In this document: positions 1 to 8,287 of the stretch, one piece after another | Layout: every line of letters begins with the position of its first letter | How positions within the stretch are numbered: the stretch's first letter is position 1 | Assembly (NCBI RefSeq): GCF_017355525.1 | Contig: NZ_CP067395.1 | Coordinates: forward strand, 1,364,001 to 1,428,000 | Length of the DNA: 64,000 bases | Reading direction: 5' to 3' | Source: Lysobacter enzymogenes | GTDB lineage: Bacteria; Pseudomonadota; Gammaproteobacteria; Xanthomonadales; Xanthomonadaceae | Position numbers and translations under genes: made by a program | Notes under the pieces: generated by a model | The model's input: the letters and a program-made list of their open reading frames with translations, nothing else | The model's database searches: none | Told to the model about the DNA's origin: nothing

Positions 1-706
1 CGATGACCACCGCGCCCGGCTTGACCCATTCGCCCGGAATCAGCCCCGGCCGGCCGACCGCGACGACCAGGATGTCGGCGTTGCGCACCGACTGCTCCAG
101 CACCGCCTGCGGGGTGAACTTGTGGCAGCTGGTGACGGTGCAGCCGGCGATCATCAGCTCCAGCGCCATCGGCCGGCCGACGTGGTTGCTGACGCCGACG
201 ATGGTCGCGCTCTGCCCGCGCACCGGGCGGTCGGTGTAGCCGAGCAAGGTGGTGATGCCGCGCGGCGTGCACGGGCGCAGGCCGAACTGGCGCAGCACCA
301 GATGGCCGACGTTCTCCGGATGGAAGCCGTCGACGTCCTTGCGCGGGTCGATGCGGTGGATCAGCGCGGTGGCGTCGCGGCGGTCGGGCAGCGGCAGCTG
401 GACCAGGATGCCGTGCACTTCGGGATCGGCGTTGAGCCGGTCGATCAGCGCCAGCAGCGCCTCGTCGCCCGGATCGGACGGCAGGTCGTAGTCGATCGCG
501 CGGATGCCGACCTTCTGCGCGGCGCGGCGCTTGTTGCGCACGTACACCGAGGAAGCCGGGTCGTTGCCGATCAGCACCACCGCCAGCCCCGGCCGCGACA
601 GCCCGGCGGCGACGCGGCGGTCGACCTGGGCCTTGAGGTTGTCGAGCAGTTCCTCGGCGATGCGCTTGCCGTCGAGGATGCGGGCCGGGTGCGAAGGGGG
701 CGTCAT
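1..706 (-). CDS. folD: Bifunctional methylenetetrahydrofolate dehydrogenase/cyclohydrolase FolD (partial, C-terminus cut by window edge)
   Basis: FolD interconverts 5,10-methylene-THF and 10-formyl-THF in the cytosol, using NADP. About 235 residues are visible of a usual 280-300; the C-terminus lies beyond position 1. The N-terminal catalytic domain has the YVxNK motif with the catalytic Lys near residue 59, then an LVQLPLP segment and [11 protein letters not shown]. The NADP-binding motif, usually GRSxxVGxP, reads GVSNHVGRP, so the Arg is replaced by Val. The start is the ATG whose complement is at 704-706; no other in-frame start gives the [10 protein letters not shown] beginning. It reads away from the DUF1244 gene, so the 173-bp gap holds divergent promoters. 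Identity is secure from motifs. Confidence 0.96.
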   Translation of the reverse strand, partial: MTPPSHPARILDGKRIAEELLDNLKAQVDRRVAAGLSRPGLAVVLIGNDPASSVYVRNKRRAAQKVGIRAIDYDLPSDPGDEALLALIDRLNADPEVHGILVQLPLPDRRDATALIHRIDPRKDVDGFHPENVGHLVLRQFGLRPCTPRGITTLLGYTDRPVRGQSATIVGVSNHVGRPMALELMIAGCTVTSCHKFTPQAVLEQSVRNADILVVAVGRPGLIPGEWVKPGAVVI

Positions 707-790
707 GCGGGCTCGGCTGCGGTAGAGTCGGGCCGCGCATTATCGCCGATCCGGCCGGCCGAATTTCGCCGCGGCCCGCATTTCGCCTAC

Positions 791-840
791 AGTCGGGGCC
801 GATAGTCGAGGCCGACAACAGTCGAGGCCGACAGTCGAAG
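791..840. repeat. Short tandem repeat of AGTCGAGGCCGAC-like units
   Basis: Three copies of an AGTCGRGGCCGAY unit with 13-16 bp spacing, followed by a truncated AGTCGA, lie between divergent folD and the DUF1244 gene. They overlap the probable promoter or leader of the latter. No function is evident. Confidence 0.6.
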
Positions 841-879
841 ACCTCCGCGCGTCCTCGCCCCCTCTCCCCGAGCGCTGCC

Positions 880-1215
880 ATGAACCCGACCGCCCCCACC
901 GCCGCCGCGTCCGCCCCCGACGCCGACACCACCGCCCTGCAGGCCGCCGTGTTCCGCCGCCTGCTCGCCCACCTGATGCACGAGCGCAGCGACGTGCAGA
1001 ACATCGACCTGATGATCCTGGCCGGCTTCTGCCGCAACTGCCTGGCCGACTGGTACCGCGACGCCGCCGGCGAGCGCGGGCTGGAGATGAGCAAGGACCA
1101 GGCGCGCGAGGCGATCTACGGCATGCCGTTCGCGCAGTGGAAGGCGCAGTTCCAGCGCGACGCGACGCCGGAGCAGTTGGCCGCGTTCGAGGCGGCGCAG
1201 AAGCGGCACGGCTGA
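880..1215 (+). CDS. DUF1244 family protein
   Basis: A 111-residue cytosolic protein. After about 20 low-complexity residues the conserved block DVQNIDLMILAGFCRNCL begins near residue 38 and includes a CxxC pair (Cys51, Cys54), followed by a WY, EAIYGMPFAQWK and a charged tail. This pattern is that of the DUF1244 family, small conserved proteobacterial proteins of unknown biochemical role. The CxxC could bind metal or be redox active, but that is only suggested by spacing. The ATG at 880 is the only start upstream of the conserved block; no strong Shine-Dalgarno is seen. No neighbour gives a pathway clue. Confidence 0.85.
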   Translation: MNPTAPTAAASAPDADTTALQAAVFRRLLAHLMHERSDVQNIDLMILAGFCRNCLADWYRDAAGERGLEMSKDQAREAIYGMPFAQWKAQFQRDATPEQLAAFEAAQKRHG

Positions 1216-1244
1216 GCGCACACCGACGCCGCAACGGCCGCTCC

Positions 1245-1402
1245 CTGCAGGAGCGGCGCGAGCCGCGACCGCGACAAGAAAACTACGACGCAAGCACGAA
1301 GCGCCTTCTCATCCGGGCGGCAAAACAGATCGGACGCGTCCGCTGGACCTCCAGCCTCCGCCGGCGAATCAATCCCGCGGTCGCGGCTCGCGCCGCTCCT
1401 AC
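1245..1402. repeat. Inverted pair of REP palindromes (BIME-like)
   Basis: A GCAGGAGCGGCGCGAGCCGC element (1245-1272) and its inverse (1377-1402) flank about 100 bp in the gap between the DUF1244 gene and the converging DUF2272 gene. The same element recurs at about 20.3, 20.5, 21.1 and 43.4 kb. It has the form of REP sequences mobilised by RAYT transposases; no RAYT gene is in the window. Confidence 0.8.
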
Positions 1403-1420
1403 CGTCGTACTACGCGGCCA

Positions 1421-2485
1421 TCAATCCTGCACCGGCGGCTGGCCTTGCGGCTGCAACGCCGGCGCGTTCGGATTCGGACAGCGCGGAATCCCCGAGCCGA
1501 CCACGCAGTTGATGCAGCAGCCCGACGGCTGCTGCGACGGCGGCGATTGCGGCGAGGCCAGCGGCAGCGGCGGCGCCAGCGCCGCCAGGCTCGCATCGGG
1601 CTTGAGCTTGAGCAGCGCGGCCCAGTCGAGCTTGTTCATGTCGCAGGCTGCGGCGGTGTCGGGCGAGCATTCGACCTGGGTCTCGCTGCGCAGCGGCAGC
1701 GGCCAGAACTGGCCGTTGCGGTTGACCGCCATCATCCGCATCGTCGCCCCCTGCTGGACGTTGCCGCCGATCAGATAGGCCTTGCCGTCGTTGCCCGGAT
1801 TGACCGCCACGACCACATCGCAATGCATCGCCAGCGAACCGTTGCCGCTGTCGAGCGCGGCGATCAGGCCCTGGTAGCCGTACACGCGCGTGCTCGAGCG
1901 CACCGCGCACAGCAGATCGCCCGGCGCCGGCGCGGCGCTGGCCGGGTCCAGGTACAGGAACGGGCTGTGATCGGGATTGCGGTAGGCCTCGCGCACATAG
2001 TCGTAATGGCTGGCCGAAGGACGGAACCCCGGAATCGCGGCTTTCATCATCACGTAGGACACGAACGCGGCCGACCACGGATTGTCGACCAGGAACGCGC
2101 GGCAGGCCTGGGTCGAATACGCGCTGCCGTACGCGTCGAAGCACTGGTCGGCGCCGGCGAAGCCGCTCATGCGCTGCAACAGGCCGGTCTCGCGCCAATA
2201 GCCGGCGGTGCGACGCCAGGTTTCGGTGGCGCCGTCGGCCAGGCGCGCGTTTTCCGATTCGCTGACCGACGCGCTCGTCAGCCGGCCCTGCAGGTCGATG
2301 AAGGGGCGATACCACAGCAGGTTTTCGTTGCACGCCGCGGCGGCGACGCGGGTCGCGGCCTGGGCCGCGCCGCCCTGGTCGCGCAGGCTCGGGCAGGCGT
2401 CGGCGGCGCGCGCGGCGCTCCACGGCGCGGCCAACGCGAAGACAACCGCCAGGATGGGCAAAAACGCAACGGGACTGCGGGGCAT
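1421..2485 (-). CDS. Exported DUF2272 domain protein
   Basis: A 354-residue protein beginning with a clear signal peptide (MPRSPVAFLP, hydrophobic core, cut after SAARA). The mature part has ETWRRTAGYWRETG, then WSAAFVSYVMMKAAIP and SASHYDYVREAYR, and a PGDLLCAVR segment. These features match the DUF2272 family, which resembles CHAP/NlpC-like secreted proteins. I cannot assign a catalytic residue. The C-terminus (about 60 residues) is Pro-rich with several Cys (SGCCINCVVG). An in-frame ATG at 2506 also exists, but the start at 2485 has a GGAG about 10 nt upstream and makes the better signal peptide. It is divergent from the hydrolase at 2780. Confidence 0.75.
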   Translation of the reverse strand: MPRSPVAFLPILAVVFALAAPWSAARAADACPSLRDQGGAAQAATRVAAAACNENLLWYRPFIDLQGRLTSASVSESENARLADGATETWRRTAGYWRETGLLQRMSGFAGADQCFDAYGSAYSTQACRAFLVDNPWSAAFVSYVMMKAAIPGFRPSASHYDYVREAYRNPDHSPFLYLDPASAAPAPGDLLCAVRSSTRVYGYQGLIAALDSGNGSLAMHCDVVVAVNPGNDGKAYLIGGNVQQGATMRMMAVNRNGQFWPLPLRSETQVECSPDTAAACDMNKLDWAALLKLKPDASLAALAPPLPLASPQSPPSQQPSGCCINCVVGSGIPRCPNPNAPALQPQGQPPVQD

Positions 2486-2779
2486 TCGGGCGATTCTCCG
2501 GTCCATCGGACGTCCGCGCGGGGGCGCAGCACGCCGGGCTTGTCATGCGGGTAAGGTCGTGCAGCGCGCTCAGTCGCGGCCGCGACGCGTCCGCCTCGCC
2601 AGCCTAGCGATCTTGCGTGCAAAGCGCGTGAGCGAAAACCGCGACCGTCGCAACCGGCTGGCGGCGCGCGCGCGCGCGGGGTATCGTCCATGGCACGCAC
2701 TTCGCGCCCCGCGGCCGTTCGCGGCCCGGTCGGCGCTTCCCCTGATACGAACGCCCCGCACACCGAGGCCCGCGAATCG

Positions 2780-3577
2780 ATGGCACGCAACCCACGCTTG
2801 TTCCAGTCCCTGGCCGCGGTCGCCGGCGTCGCCGCCGCCGGCTATCTCAGCATCTGCGGCTGGATGTATTTCAAGCAACGCGAACTGATGTACTTCCCGC
2901 AGAACACCCGCCTGGGCGCCGACATGACCGACTACACGGTCGAACGCGGCGACGCAGTGTTGCGCGGCTGGCGCCTCAACGCCGGACGCGAGAAGGCGCT
3001 GATCTATTTCGGCGGCAACGCCGAGCGCATCGAGAACATGCGCGAGATCCTGGCCCAGTGGTTCCCCGACCGCACCATCTACCTGTTGTCGTACCGCGGC
3101 TTCGGCGCCAGCGACGGCGCGCCGGCCGAACCGGAGCTGTTCGCCGACGCGCTGGCGATCTTCGACCAGGTCGCGCGCGAGCATCCGCACCAGCCGGTGT
3201 CGGTGATCGGCCGCAGCCTCGGCAGCGGCGTGGCCAGCTACGTCGCCGGCAAGCGCCCGGTCGAGCGGCTGGCGCTGGTGACGCCGTTCGACAGCCTCAG
3301 CGACACCGCGCAAGCGCACTACCGCTGGCTGCCGACGCGCTGGCTGGTGCGCGACCGCTACGATTCCATCGGCAACCTGCGCAGCTACTTCGGCCCGATC
3401 CTGGTGGTGCGCGCGAGCGACGACGACGTGATCCCGCCGGCCAACACCAGCCGTCTGGTGCATTCGCTGCAGACCCGCCCGCAAGGCGTGGAAGTGATCC
3501 AGCTCAAGGGCGCCGACCACCACAACATCGGCGCCTATCCCGAATACGGTCAAGCCTTGAGAGAGTTCATCGACTAG
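2780..3577 (+). CDS. Membrane-anchored alpha/beta hydrolase
   Basis: A 265-residue hydrolase with an N-terminal hydrophobic anchor (residues about 9-30) and the fold of the FrsA/ABHD-like serine hydrolases. Visible elements are YFGGN as oxyanion region, GRSLGSG with nucleophile Ser146, SDDDVIPP holding the acid, and ADHHNIG holding the catalytic His. The substrate is unknown; esterase or thioesterase activity is the usual family role. The chosen start (MARNPRLFQS) sits directly before the anchor. An in-frame ATG at 2690 would add 30 polar residues that look non-coding and pass over a CG dinucleotide run. The next gene, a RidA-like protein, follows after 81 bp and may be cotranscribed. Confidence 0.85.
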   Translation: MARNPRLFQSLAAVAGVAAAGYLSICGWMYFKQRELMYFPQNTRLGADMTDYTVERGDAVLRGWRLNAGREKALIYFGGNAERIENMREILAQWFPDRTIYLLSYRGFGASDGAPAEPELFADALAIFDQVAREHPHQPVSVIGRSLGSGVASYVAGKRPVERLALVTPFDSLSDTAQAHYRWLPTRWLVRDRYDSIGNLRSYFGPILVVRASDDDVIPPANTSRLVHSLQTRPQGVEVIQLKGADHHNIGAYPEYGQALREFID

Positions 3578-3658
3578 CGCGAAACTCCGGCGGGCATGGG
3601 CGGAAGCTTCGCCCGCAACGCGTCCGCAGCCGCTCGCGCCTCACTTGGAGGACGCAAG

Positions 3659-4039
3659 ATGCAAATGCAGATGCAACGCAGGGCGATCCAACCCAACGAC
3701 GTGTCGTACGCGCAGGCGCACGAGATCAGCGGCTTCAAGCGTTTGTTGTTCATCAGCGGCCAGCTGCCGCAGTGCGAGAAGTGCATCCTGCCGAAGGATT
3801 TCGAAGGCCAGTGCCGGCGCGCCTGGGCCAACGTCGAGCAACAGCTCAAGCAGGCCGGGATGGACTTCGGCAACCTGGTCAAGGTCACCACCTTCCTCAG
3901 CGAACGGCGCCTGCGCGAGCGCAACTACGAGATCCGCCGCGAAGTGCTCGGCGAGCACACGCCGGCGCTGACGGTGATCATCGCCGACTTGTACGAGGAA
4001 GGCTGGATGGTCGAGATCGAGGCGATCGCGGCGGATTGA
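3659..4039 (+). CDS. RidA/YjgF/Rid-family protein
   Basis: A 126-residue protein of the Rid (YjgF/YER057c/UK114) family. RidA proteins deaminate reactive enamine/imine intermediates from pyridoxal-phosphate enzymes; other Rid subfamilies have different or unknown activities. Family signs are FISGQLPQCEKC near residue 38, QAWxNVEQQLKQAGMDFGNLVKVTTFLSE-like spacing, and the ALTVIIADLYEEGWMVEIEAIA ending. The key Arg of true RidA is not clearly in its usual place, so this may be a non-RidA subgroup. The ATG at 3659 has a TTGGAGG ribosome site 8 nt upstream. Confidence 0.85.
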   Translation: MQMQMQRRAIQPNDVSYAQAHEISGFKRLLFISGQLPQCEKCILPKDFEGQCRRAWANVEQQLKQAGMDFGNLVKVTTFLSERRLRERNYEIRREVLGEHTPALTVIIADLYEEGWMVEIEAIAAD

Positions 4040-4180
4040 GCGCGGCGCGGCCGCGGCGCTGCGACAGTGGCGCCGCGCAGCTCGCGGGCTTGGGAATCCG
4101 ATGGACTGGAAATCCGGTGAAACGGAAACTCAGGCTCGCGCAGTCGCCGGTTCGAAAGTCGGCGAATCCTCTACCCCGTC

Positions 4181-4200
4181 ATTCCGGCGCAAGCCGGAAT
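4181..4200. repeat. Short dispersed palindrome (ATTCCGGC-GCAA-GCCGGAAT)
   Basis: A perfect 8-bp-arm palindrome with a GCAA loop just past the 3' end of the chorismate mutase gene. Related copies occur at 8161-8180, 8216-8234 and 34323-34341. It belongs to a dispersed GC-rich palindrome family, and its transcript could fold into a stem behind either converging gene. Confidence 0.7.
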
Positions 4201-4232
4201 CCGTTTCGGGTCAGTCCGCACAGATCGCGCGC

Positions 4233-4790
4233 TTACGGCAGCCGGCACAAATCCCCGAACGCCCGCGCCAGCGCTGTGCGGTGCAACTCGTCGAGCCGAT
4301 GCTGCCGCGCCGCGGACCGCTGCGCATCGAACGCGCGCCGCTCGCAGCCCTTGCCGCGCGCTTCGCTCAACGCGCCGGGCAGCGCATCCAGCAACTGCGC
4401 GTTGATCGCATCCAGCCGCTCGCGCACCGGCCCCAGGTCGACCGGCTTGCCCGCACGCGCAGGCTCCGCCAATAACCGGTACTGCACCAGCTTGTTGGCC
4501 TCCATCTGCGCCTGGAAGAACGCGGCCGCGCGCTCCGGCGGCAGCGAGCGCGCCTCGGCTTGTTCGCGCACCTTGAGCAACTGCTCGCCTTCGCGCTGGG
4601 CGTCCTCGACCGGCTTGCCCGACGCGCGCTTGCTCGCCGCCACTTGATCGGCCAACAACAAGCGCTGCGCGCTGAGTTCGGCGATGCGGCCGAAGCCGGA
4701 TGCAGGCGCCGGCGGCGAAGCCTGCGCAGCCAATGCGAACGCGCACGCCGCCACGGCGAGTGCGCAGGAGAGACCGCGACCGATGCTCAC
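4233..4790 (-). CDS. Secreted (periplasmic) chorismate mutase, AroQ-gamma type
   Basis: Chorismate mutase converts chorismate to prephenate; the gamma subclass is exported. The 185-residue product starts with a signal peptide (VSIGRGLSCALAVAAC, cut after AAQA). It then shows the typical all-helical core: ELSAQRLLLADQVAASKR, EQLLKVREQA and FFQAQMEANKLVQYRLL, which carry the Arg, Lys and Gln positions used in this family. The start is a GTG at 4790 preceded by CAGGAGG with 9-nt spacing. It follows moeB by 29 bp on the same strand and may be cotranscribed, with no obvious pathway link. Exported chorismate mutases have been implicated in host interaction in some pathogens; nothing here shows such a role. 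Confidence 0.9.
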   Translation of the reverse strand: MSIGRGLSCALAVAACAFALAAQASPPAPASGFGRIAELSAQRLLLADQVAASKRASGKPVEDAQREGEQLLKVREQAEARSLPPERAAAFFQAQMEANKLVQYRLLAEPARAGKPVDLGPVRERLDAINAQLLDALPGALSEARGKGCERRAFDAQRSAARQHRLDELHRTALARAFGDLCRLP

Positions 4791-4819
4791 GAGATACGCC
4801 TCCTGATCGTGCGCGCCGC

Positions 4820-5956
4820 TCACGGCGCCGCGCAGAACGCTTGATAGTCGATATAGCCGGGAAACTCGCGCCCGGCCGCGCACACCGGGCAATCCGGATC
4901 CGGCCGCAGGCGGGTCTCGCGAAAGCGCATGCCCAAGGCGTCGAAATGCAGCAGCCGCCCGGCCAGCGATTCGCCGATGCCGAGGATCGACTTGACCACC
5001 TCGGTCGCCTGCACCAGCCCGACCACGCCCGGCAGCACGCCGAGCACGCCGGCTTCGGCGCAGTTCGGCGCCGCTTCCGGCGGCGGCGGCTGCGGGAACA
5101 GGCAGCGGTAGCACGGGCATTGGCCGCGGTGGCGGCCGGCGTCGAACAGGCTCACCTGCCCTTCGAAACGATGGATCGCGCCGTACACCAACGGCTTGGC
5201 CAGCTTCACGCAGGCATCGTTGAGCAGATAGCGCACCGGGAAATTGTCGGCGCCGTCGAACACGACATCGGCGTCGGCGATCAGCCGTTCGACGTTGCCG
5301 GAGGTGATCCGCTCGGCGAAGGTTTCGACCCGCAGCCGCGGATTGAGCGCCTGCAACGCGATCTTCGCCGACTCGACCTTGGCCATGCCGATGCGTTCTT
5401 CGGTGTGCAGGATCTGCCGTTGCAGGTTGCTGCGGTCGACCACGTCGTCGTCGGCCAGCACCAGGGTGCCGACGCCGGCCGCGGCCAGATAGAACGCCGC
5501 CGGCGAGCCCAGGCCGCCGGCGCCGATCATCGCCACGCGCGCGGCCTGCAGCTTGCGCTGGCCGGCTTCGCCGACTTCGGGCAGGCGCAGGTGGCGCGAA
5601 TAGCGGTCGTAGAAATCGATCTCGTCGGGCGACTGGCGCGACTCGGCCAGCGGCAGCCCGTCGGCGATCCAGCGCGCGGTGCCGCCTTCGACCGAGGCCA
5701 CCTGGGCGTAGCCGGCATCGAGCAGCGCCTGCGCGGCGCGCAGCGAGCGCGCGCCGGTCTGGCAGATCAGCAGGATCGGCGCGGCGCGGTCGGCGACGGT
5801 GGCGGCGGGATCGGCTTCGAGCGCGTCCTTGGCCACGCCGAGCGAATGCTCGGCCTGCCCGGTCGCGCGCTCGTGCGCCTCGCGCACGTCGATCAGGACC
5901 GCGCCGGCCTGCTGCCGGGCGCGCGCCTGCGCGGGGGAAATCTGTTCGATGCTCAT
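4820..5956 (-). CDS. moeB: Molybdopterin-synthase adenylyltransferase MoeB with N-terminal rhodanese domain
   Basis: MoeB adenylates the C-terminus of MoaD so that sulfur can be loaded for molybdopterin synthesis. This 378-residue version has an N-terminal rhodanese-like domain (residues about 8-105) with the loop ICQTGARS and its Cys65, then the E1-like domain: RYSRHLRLPEVG, nucleotide loop GAGGLGSP near 145-152, SNLQRQILH, and Zn-binding CPCYRC and CPVC pairs. Most bacterial MoeB proteins lack the rhodanese part or carry it at the C-terminus, so this resembles MOCS3-like E1s in permuted order. The ATG at 5956 was chosen because upstream in-frame sequence is Pro/Ala-rich and unlike the family. 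It lies downstream of moeA. A ThiF role is possible but the moe/mob context favours MoeB. Confidence 0.9.
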   Translation of the reverse strand: MSIEQISPAQARARQQAGAVLIDVREAHERATGQAEHSLGVAKDALEADPAATVADRAAPILLICQTGARSLRAAQALLDAGYAQVASVEGGTARWIADGLPLAESRQSPDEIDFYDRYSRHLRLPEVGEAGQRKLQAARVAMIGAGGLGSPAAFYLAAAGVGTLVLADDDVVDRSNLQRQILHTEERIGMAKVESAKIALQALNPRLRVETFAERITSGNVERLIADADVVFDGADNFPVRYLLNDACVKLAKPLVYGAIHRFEGQVSLFDAGRHRGQCPCYRCLFPQPPPPEAAPNCAEAGVLGVLPGVVGLVQATEVVKSILGIGESLAGRLLHFDALGMRFRETRLRPDPDCPVCAAGREFPGYIDYQAFCAAP

Positions 5957-6029
5957 GCGGGGATTATCCGCTTTCGCAACCGGCGCGGTGGGCGCGGGCG
6001 GGGATGCAGTGTTGCGGGGGTTGGCGGGA

Positions 6030-6067
6030 GCCCTCACCCCAACCCCTCTCCCGCAGGCGGGGTGAGG
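6030..6067. repeat. Dispersed CCCTCACCCCAACCCCTCTC element with palindromic end
   Basis: The moeA-moeB gap contains the CCCTCACCCCAACCCCTCTC motif followed by CCCGCAGGCGGGGTGAG, which can fold on itself. This intergenic element is common in Xanthomonadaceae and related proteobacteria. No coding potential is seen in the gap. Confidence 0.6.
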
Positions 6068-6153
6068 CGCTGCGCTTGCGAGCCATCGGCTCGCGCAGCG
6101 CCGAACGCCCGAACGCTATGCGTTCGGGCCGGGGCAGGATTGGGCTGAGGGAC

Positions 6154-7374
6154 TTAAGCCAACGCGTACGGCCAAACCTCCACCACCGCCCCTTCCGCCA
6201 ACTGCTGCGGCCCTTCAGGCACCACCATCAGCGCATCCGAATCCGCTGCCGCGCGCAGCCGGTGCGAGGCGGTCGCCGGATTCGGATCGACCCACAACAC
6301 GCCGTCCTCGTCGCTGCGCAGCCGCGCGCGCACGAACTCGCGGCGCGGATGGGTCTTCTCGATCCCGCCGACCACGCGCGCGCGCAGCTTCGCCCGCGGC
6401 TCGCTGCGGCCCTGCAAGCCGTCGATCAACGCGCGCCCGAAACTCAGATAGGTCGCCAACACCGACACCGGATTGCCCGGCAAGCCGAGGAACCGCGCCT
6501 GATCCATGCTCGCCAGCAGCAGCGGCATGCCCGGCCGCATCTTCACTTTCCAGAAGTGGATCCGCCCGAACTGCCCCAGCACCGCCGGAATGTGATCCTT
6601 CTCGCCGGCCGACACCGCGCCGCAGGTGAACACCAGATCGAACGCGCAGGCGGCGTCGCGCAGCGCGATCTCGACCTGTTTCGGATCGTCCGGCAAGCGC
6701 GGCCACGCGGTCGGCTCCAGGCCGTCGGCGCGCAGCAGGCCCATCAGCAGCTCGCGGTTGCTGTCGTAGATCTGCCCGGGCCGCAGCGGCATGCCCGGCT
6801 CGACCAGTTCGTCGCCGCTGGTGAACACCGCCACCGTCGGCTTGCGCCGCACCGGCAGCGACGGCAGCCCCAGCGACGCCGCCAGCGACACCCGCGCCGG
6901 GGTCAGCGCCTGGCCGTCGCGCAGCACCGTCTCGCCGGCGCCGACGTCTTCGCCGGCGTAACGCACGTGATGGCCGCGCTTGGCGTCGGGCACGAACACG
7001 CGCGCGCCGTCGACGCGCACGTTCTCCTTGATCGCCACGGTATCGGCGCCGGCCGGCAGCGGCGCGCCGGTGGTGATGCGCGCGCATTCGCCGGCGCGCA
7101 GGGTCAGATCGAGCGCGACGCCGGCGAATTGTTCGCCGACCAGACGCAGTTCGGTTTCCTCGCCGCGCAGGTCTTCATGGCGCAGCGCGAAACCGTCCAT
7201 CGCGCTGTTGTCGAACGGCGGCAGCGACAGCGGCGCGACCACGTCGCCGGCGAGCACGCGGCCGTGGCAGCGCGGCAGCGCCGGGTGCTCGATATCGAGG
7301 CGATGCGCGGCGACGACCTCGGCGGTCAGGCGCATGGCCTCGTCGAACAGCAGGCCGGTGGGGAATTCGGTCAT
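6154..7374 (-). CDS. moeA: Molybdopterin molybdenumtransferase MoeA
   Basis: MoeA inserts molybdate into adenylated molybdopterin. The 406-residue protein is of normal family length. It shows LPPFDNSAMDGFALR near residue 52, ARITTGAPLPAGADTV, PTVAVFTSGDELVEPG, the FTCGAVSAGEKDHI substrate loop and FLGLPGNPVSV. The C-terminal domain IV (about residues 330-406) is present. It is followed by moeB after about 200 bp and preceded by mobA by 85 bp, all on the minus strand, forming a Moco maturation cluster. The ATG at 7374 gives the expected N-terminus. Other moa genes are not in the window. Confidence 0.97.
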   Translation of the reverse strand: MTEFPTGLLFDEAMRLTAEVVAAHRLDIEHPALPRCHGRVLAGDVVAPLSLPPFDNSAMDGFALRHEDLRGEETELRLVGEQFAGVALDLTLRAGECARITTGAPLPAGADTVAIKENVRVDGARVFVPDAKRGHHVRYAGEDVGAGETVLRDGQALTPARVSLAASLGLPSLPVRRKPTVAVFTSGDELVEPGMPLRPGQIYDSNRELLMGLLRADGLEPTAWPRLPDDPKQVEIALRDAACAFDLVFTCGAVSAGEKDHIPAVLGQFGRIHFWKVKMRPGMPLLLASMDQARFLGLPGNPVSVLATYLSFGRALIDGLQGRSEPRAKLRARVVGGIEKTHPRREFVRARLRSDEDGVLWVDPNPATASHRLRAAADSDALMVVPEGPQQLAEGAVVEVWPYALA

Positions 7375-7459
7375 GGCGGGCTCTTGCGGAAGGCGCGGAA
7401 TCGTGGGGTTTGCGGCCTGCGCCGGCGCAATGCGGCGACGCCGGCGGTCGGGGCGCCGA

Positions 7460-8050
7460 TCATGCGGGCGGATCGGCGACGACGCCGGCCGCGGCCAGAT
7501 CGGCCGGCGTGTTGAGGTTGCCCAAGCGTAGTCCGGACAGGCGCAGCGCCGCCATGCCGAGCGTGGCCTGCAACTCGCGCACCGCCAGACGCCGCTGCGC
7601 CAGCGCCGGCGCCAGCGCGGCGCGCAACGGCGCCAACGGCCACAGCGCGAACAGCGGCTGCACGCCGTCGTCGTCGACGACGTAGGCGCCCTGCCCGGCT
7701 TGCGCGGCGGCCAGCGCGGGCAGCAGCGCGGCGTCGGCGTGCACGGCGTCGACCGGAAGCGTCAGCAGCCACGGCGTCGTCGCGACCGCCGCCAACGCGT
7801 CCAGGCCGCCGAGCGGGCCCAGCTCGGGCACGCGATCGGGCACCGCGCGCAGGCCGTGGCGCGCGTAACGCGCGAGATCGCGATTGGCGCTGACCGCGAC
7901 CGCGGCGACCGCGGGCGCGAACATCCGCGCCAGCCGCAGCGCCTGCGGCTCGCCGTCGCGCCGCAGCCAGGCCTTGTCGATCCCGCCCAGGCGCACGGCT
8001 TGCCCGCCGGCGAGCAAGCCCAAGGTCAGATCGGCGGGAACGATGGGCAT
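7460..8050 (-). CDS. mobA: Molybdenum cofactor guanylyltransferase MobA
   Basis: MobA attaches GMP to molybdopterin to make the guanine dinucleotide cofactor. The 196-residue protein begins with the nucleotide-binding signature GLLAGGQAVRLGGIDKAW, followed by VSANRDLARY, VPDRVPELGPLGGL and PVDAVHADAALL, then QPLFALWPL and the LGNLNTPADL end typical of MobA. Several in-frame ATGs lie upstream (8083 and beyond), but 8050 puts the signature at residue 9, as usual. The normally Asp-containing metal motif (PCD) reads PVD. The gene heads the moeA-moeB run. Confidence 0.93.
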   Translation of the reverse strand: MPIVPADLTLGLLAGGQAVRLGGIDKAWLRRDGEPQALRLARMFAPAVAAVAVSANRDLARYARHGLRAVPDRVPELGPLGGLDALAAVATTPWLLTLPVDAVHADAALLPALAAAQAGQGAYVVDDDGVQPLFALWPLAPLRAALAPALAQRRLAVRELQATLGMAALRLSGLRLGNLNTPADLAAAGVVADPPA

Positions 8051-8160
8051 GGGCACCGGGATTCGCGGACTCGGAACCGGCATTGTGCGCGCTCGTGCGT
8101 CGCCTCGCCGCCGGGTCGTCCGCAGATCCGCCGGCGACGCGGGCCGCAAAACCGAAACGG

Positions 8161-8234
8161 GTTCCGGTTCGCCCCGGAACGACGGATCCGCGGAGCATCG
8201 ACGCTCCCACCGCCGCTCCGGCGCAAGCCGGAAC
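8161..8234. repeat. Two GC-rich palindromes between der and mobA
   Basis: GTTCCGG-TTCGCC-CCGGAAC (8161-8180) and CTCCGGC-GCAA-GCCGGAAC (8216-8234) lie in the 237-bp gap beyond der. The second matches the family seen at 4181. Either could act as a stem behind der on the minus strand, although no T-run follows. Confidence 0.6.
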
Positions 8235-8287
8235 CCATTCGACTTCGGCGCCTGGCTTCGCGCATCGCGCGAAACCGGCCGCCGCGC

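Noticed and set aside
1245..1402. REP inverted pair considered as a CRISPR-like array
   Set aside because: Repeats are inverted, not direct, and there is no regular spacer series or cas gene.
2667..2682. CG dinucleotide run ahead of the hydrolase
   Set aside because: Short and expected by base composition; no evidence for Z-DNA function.
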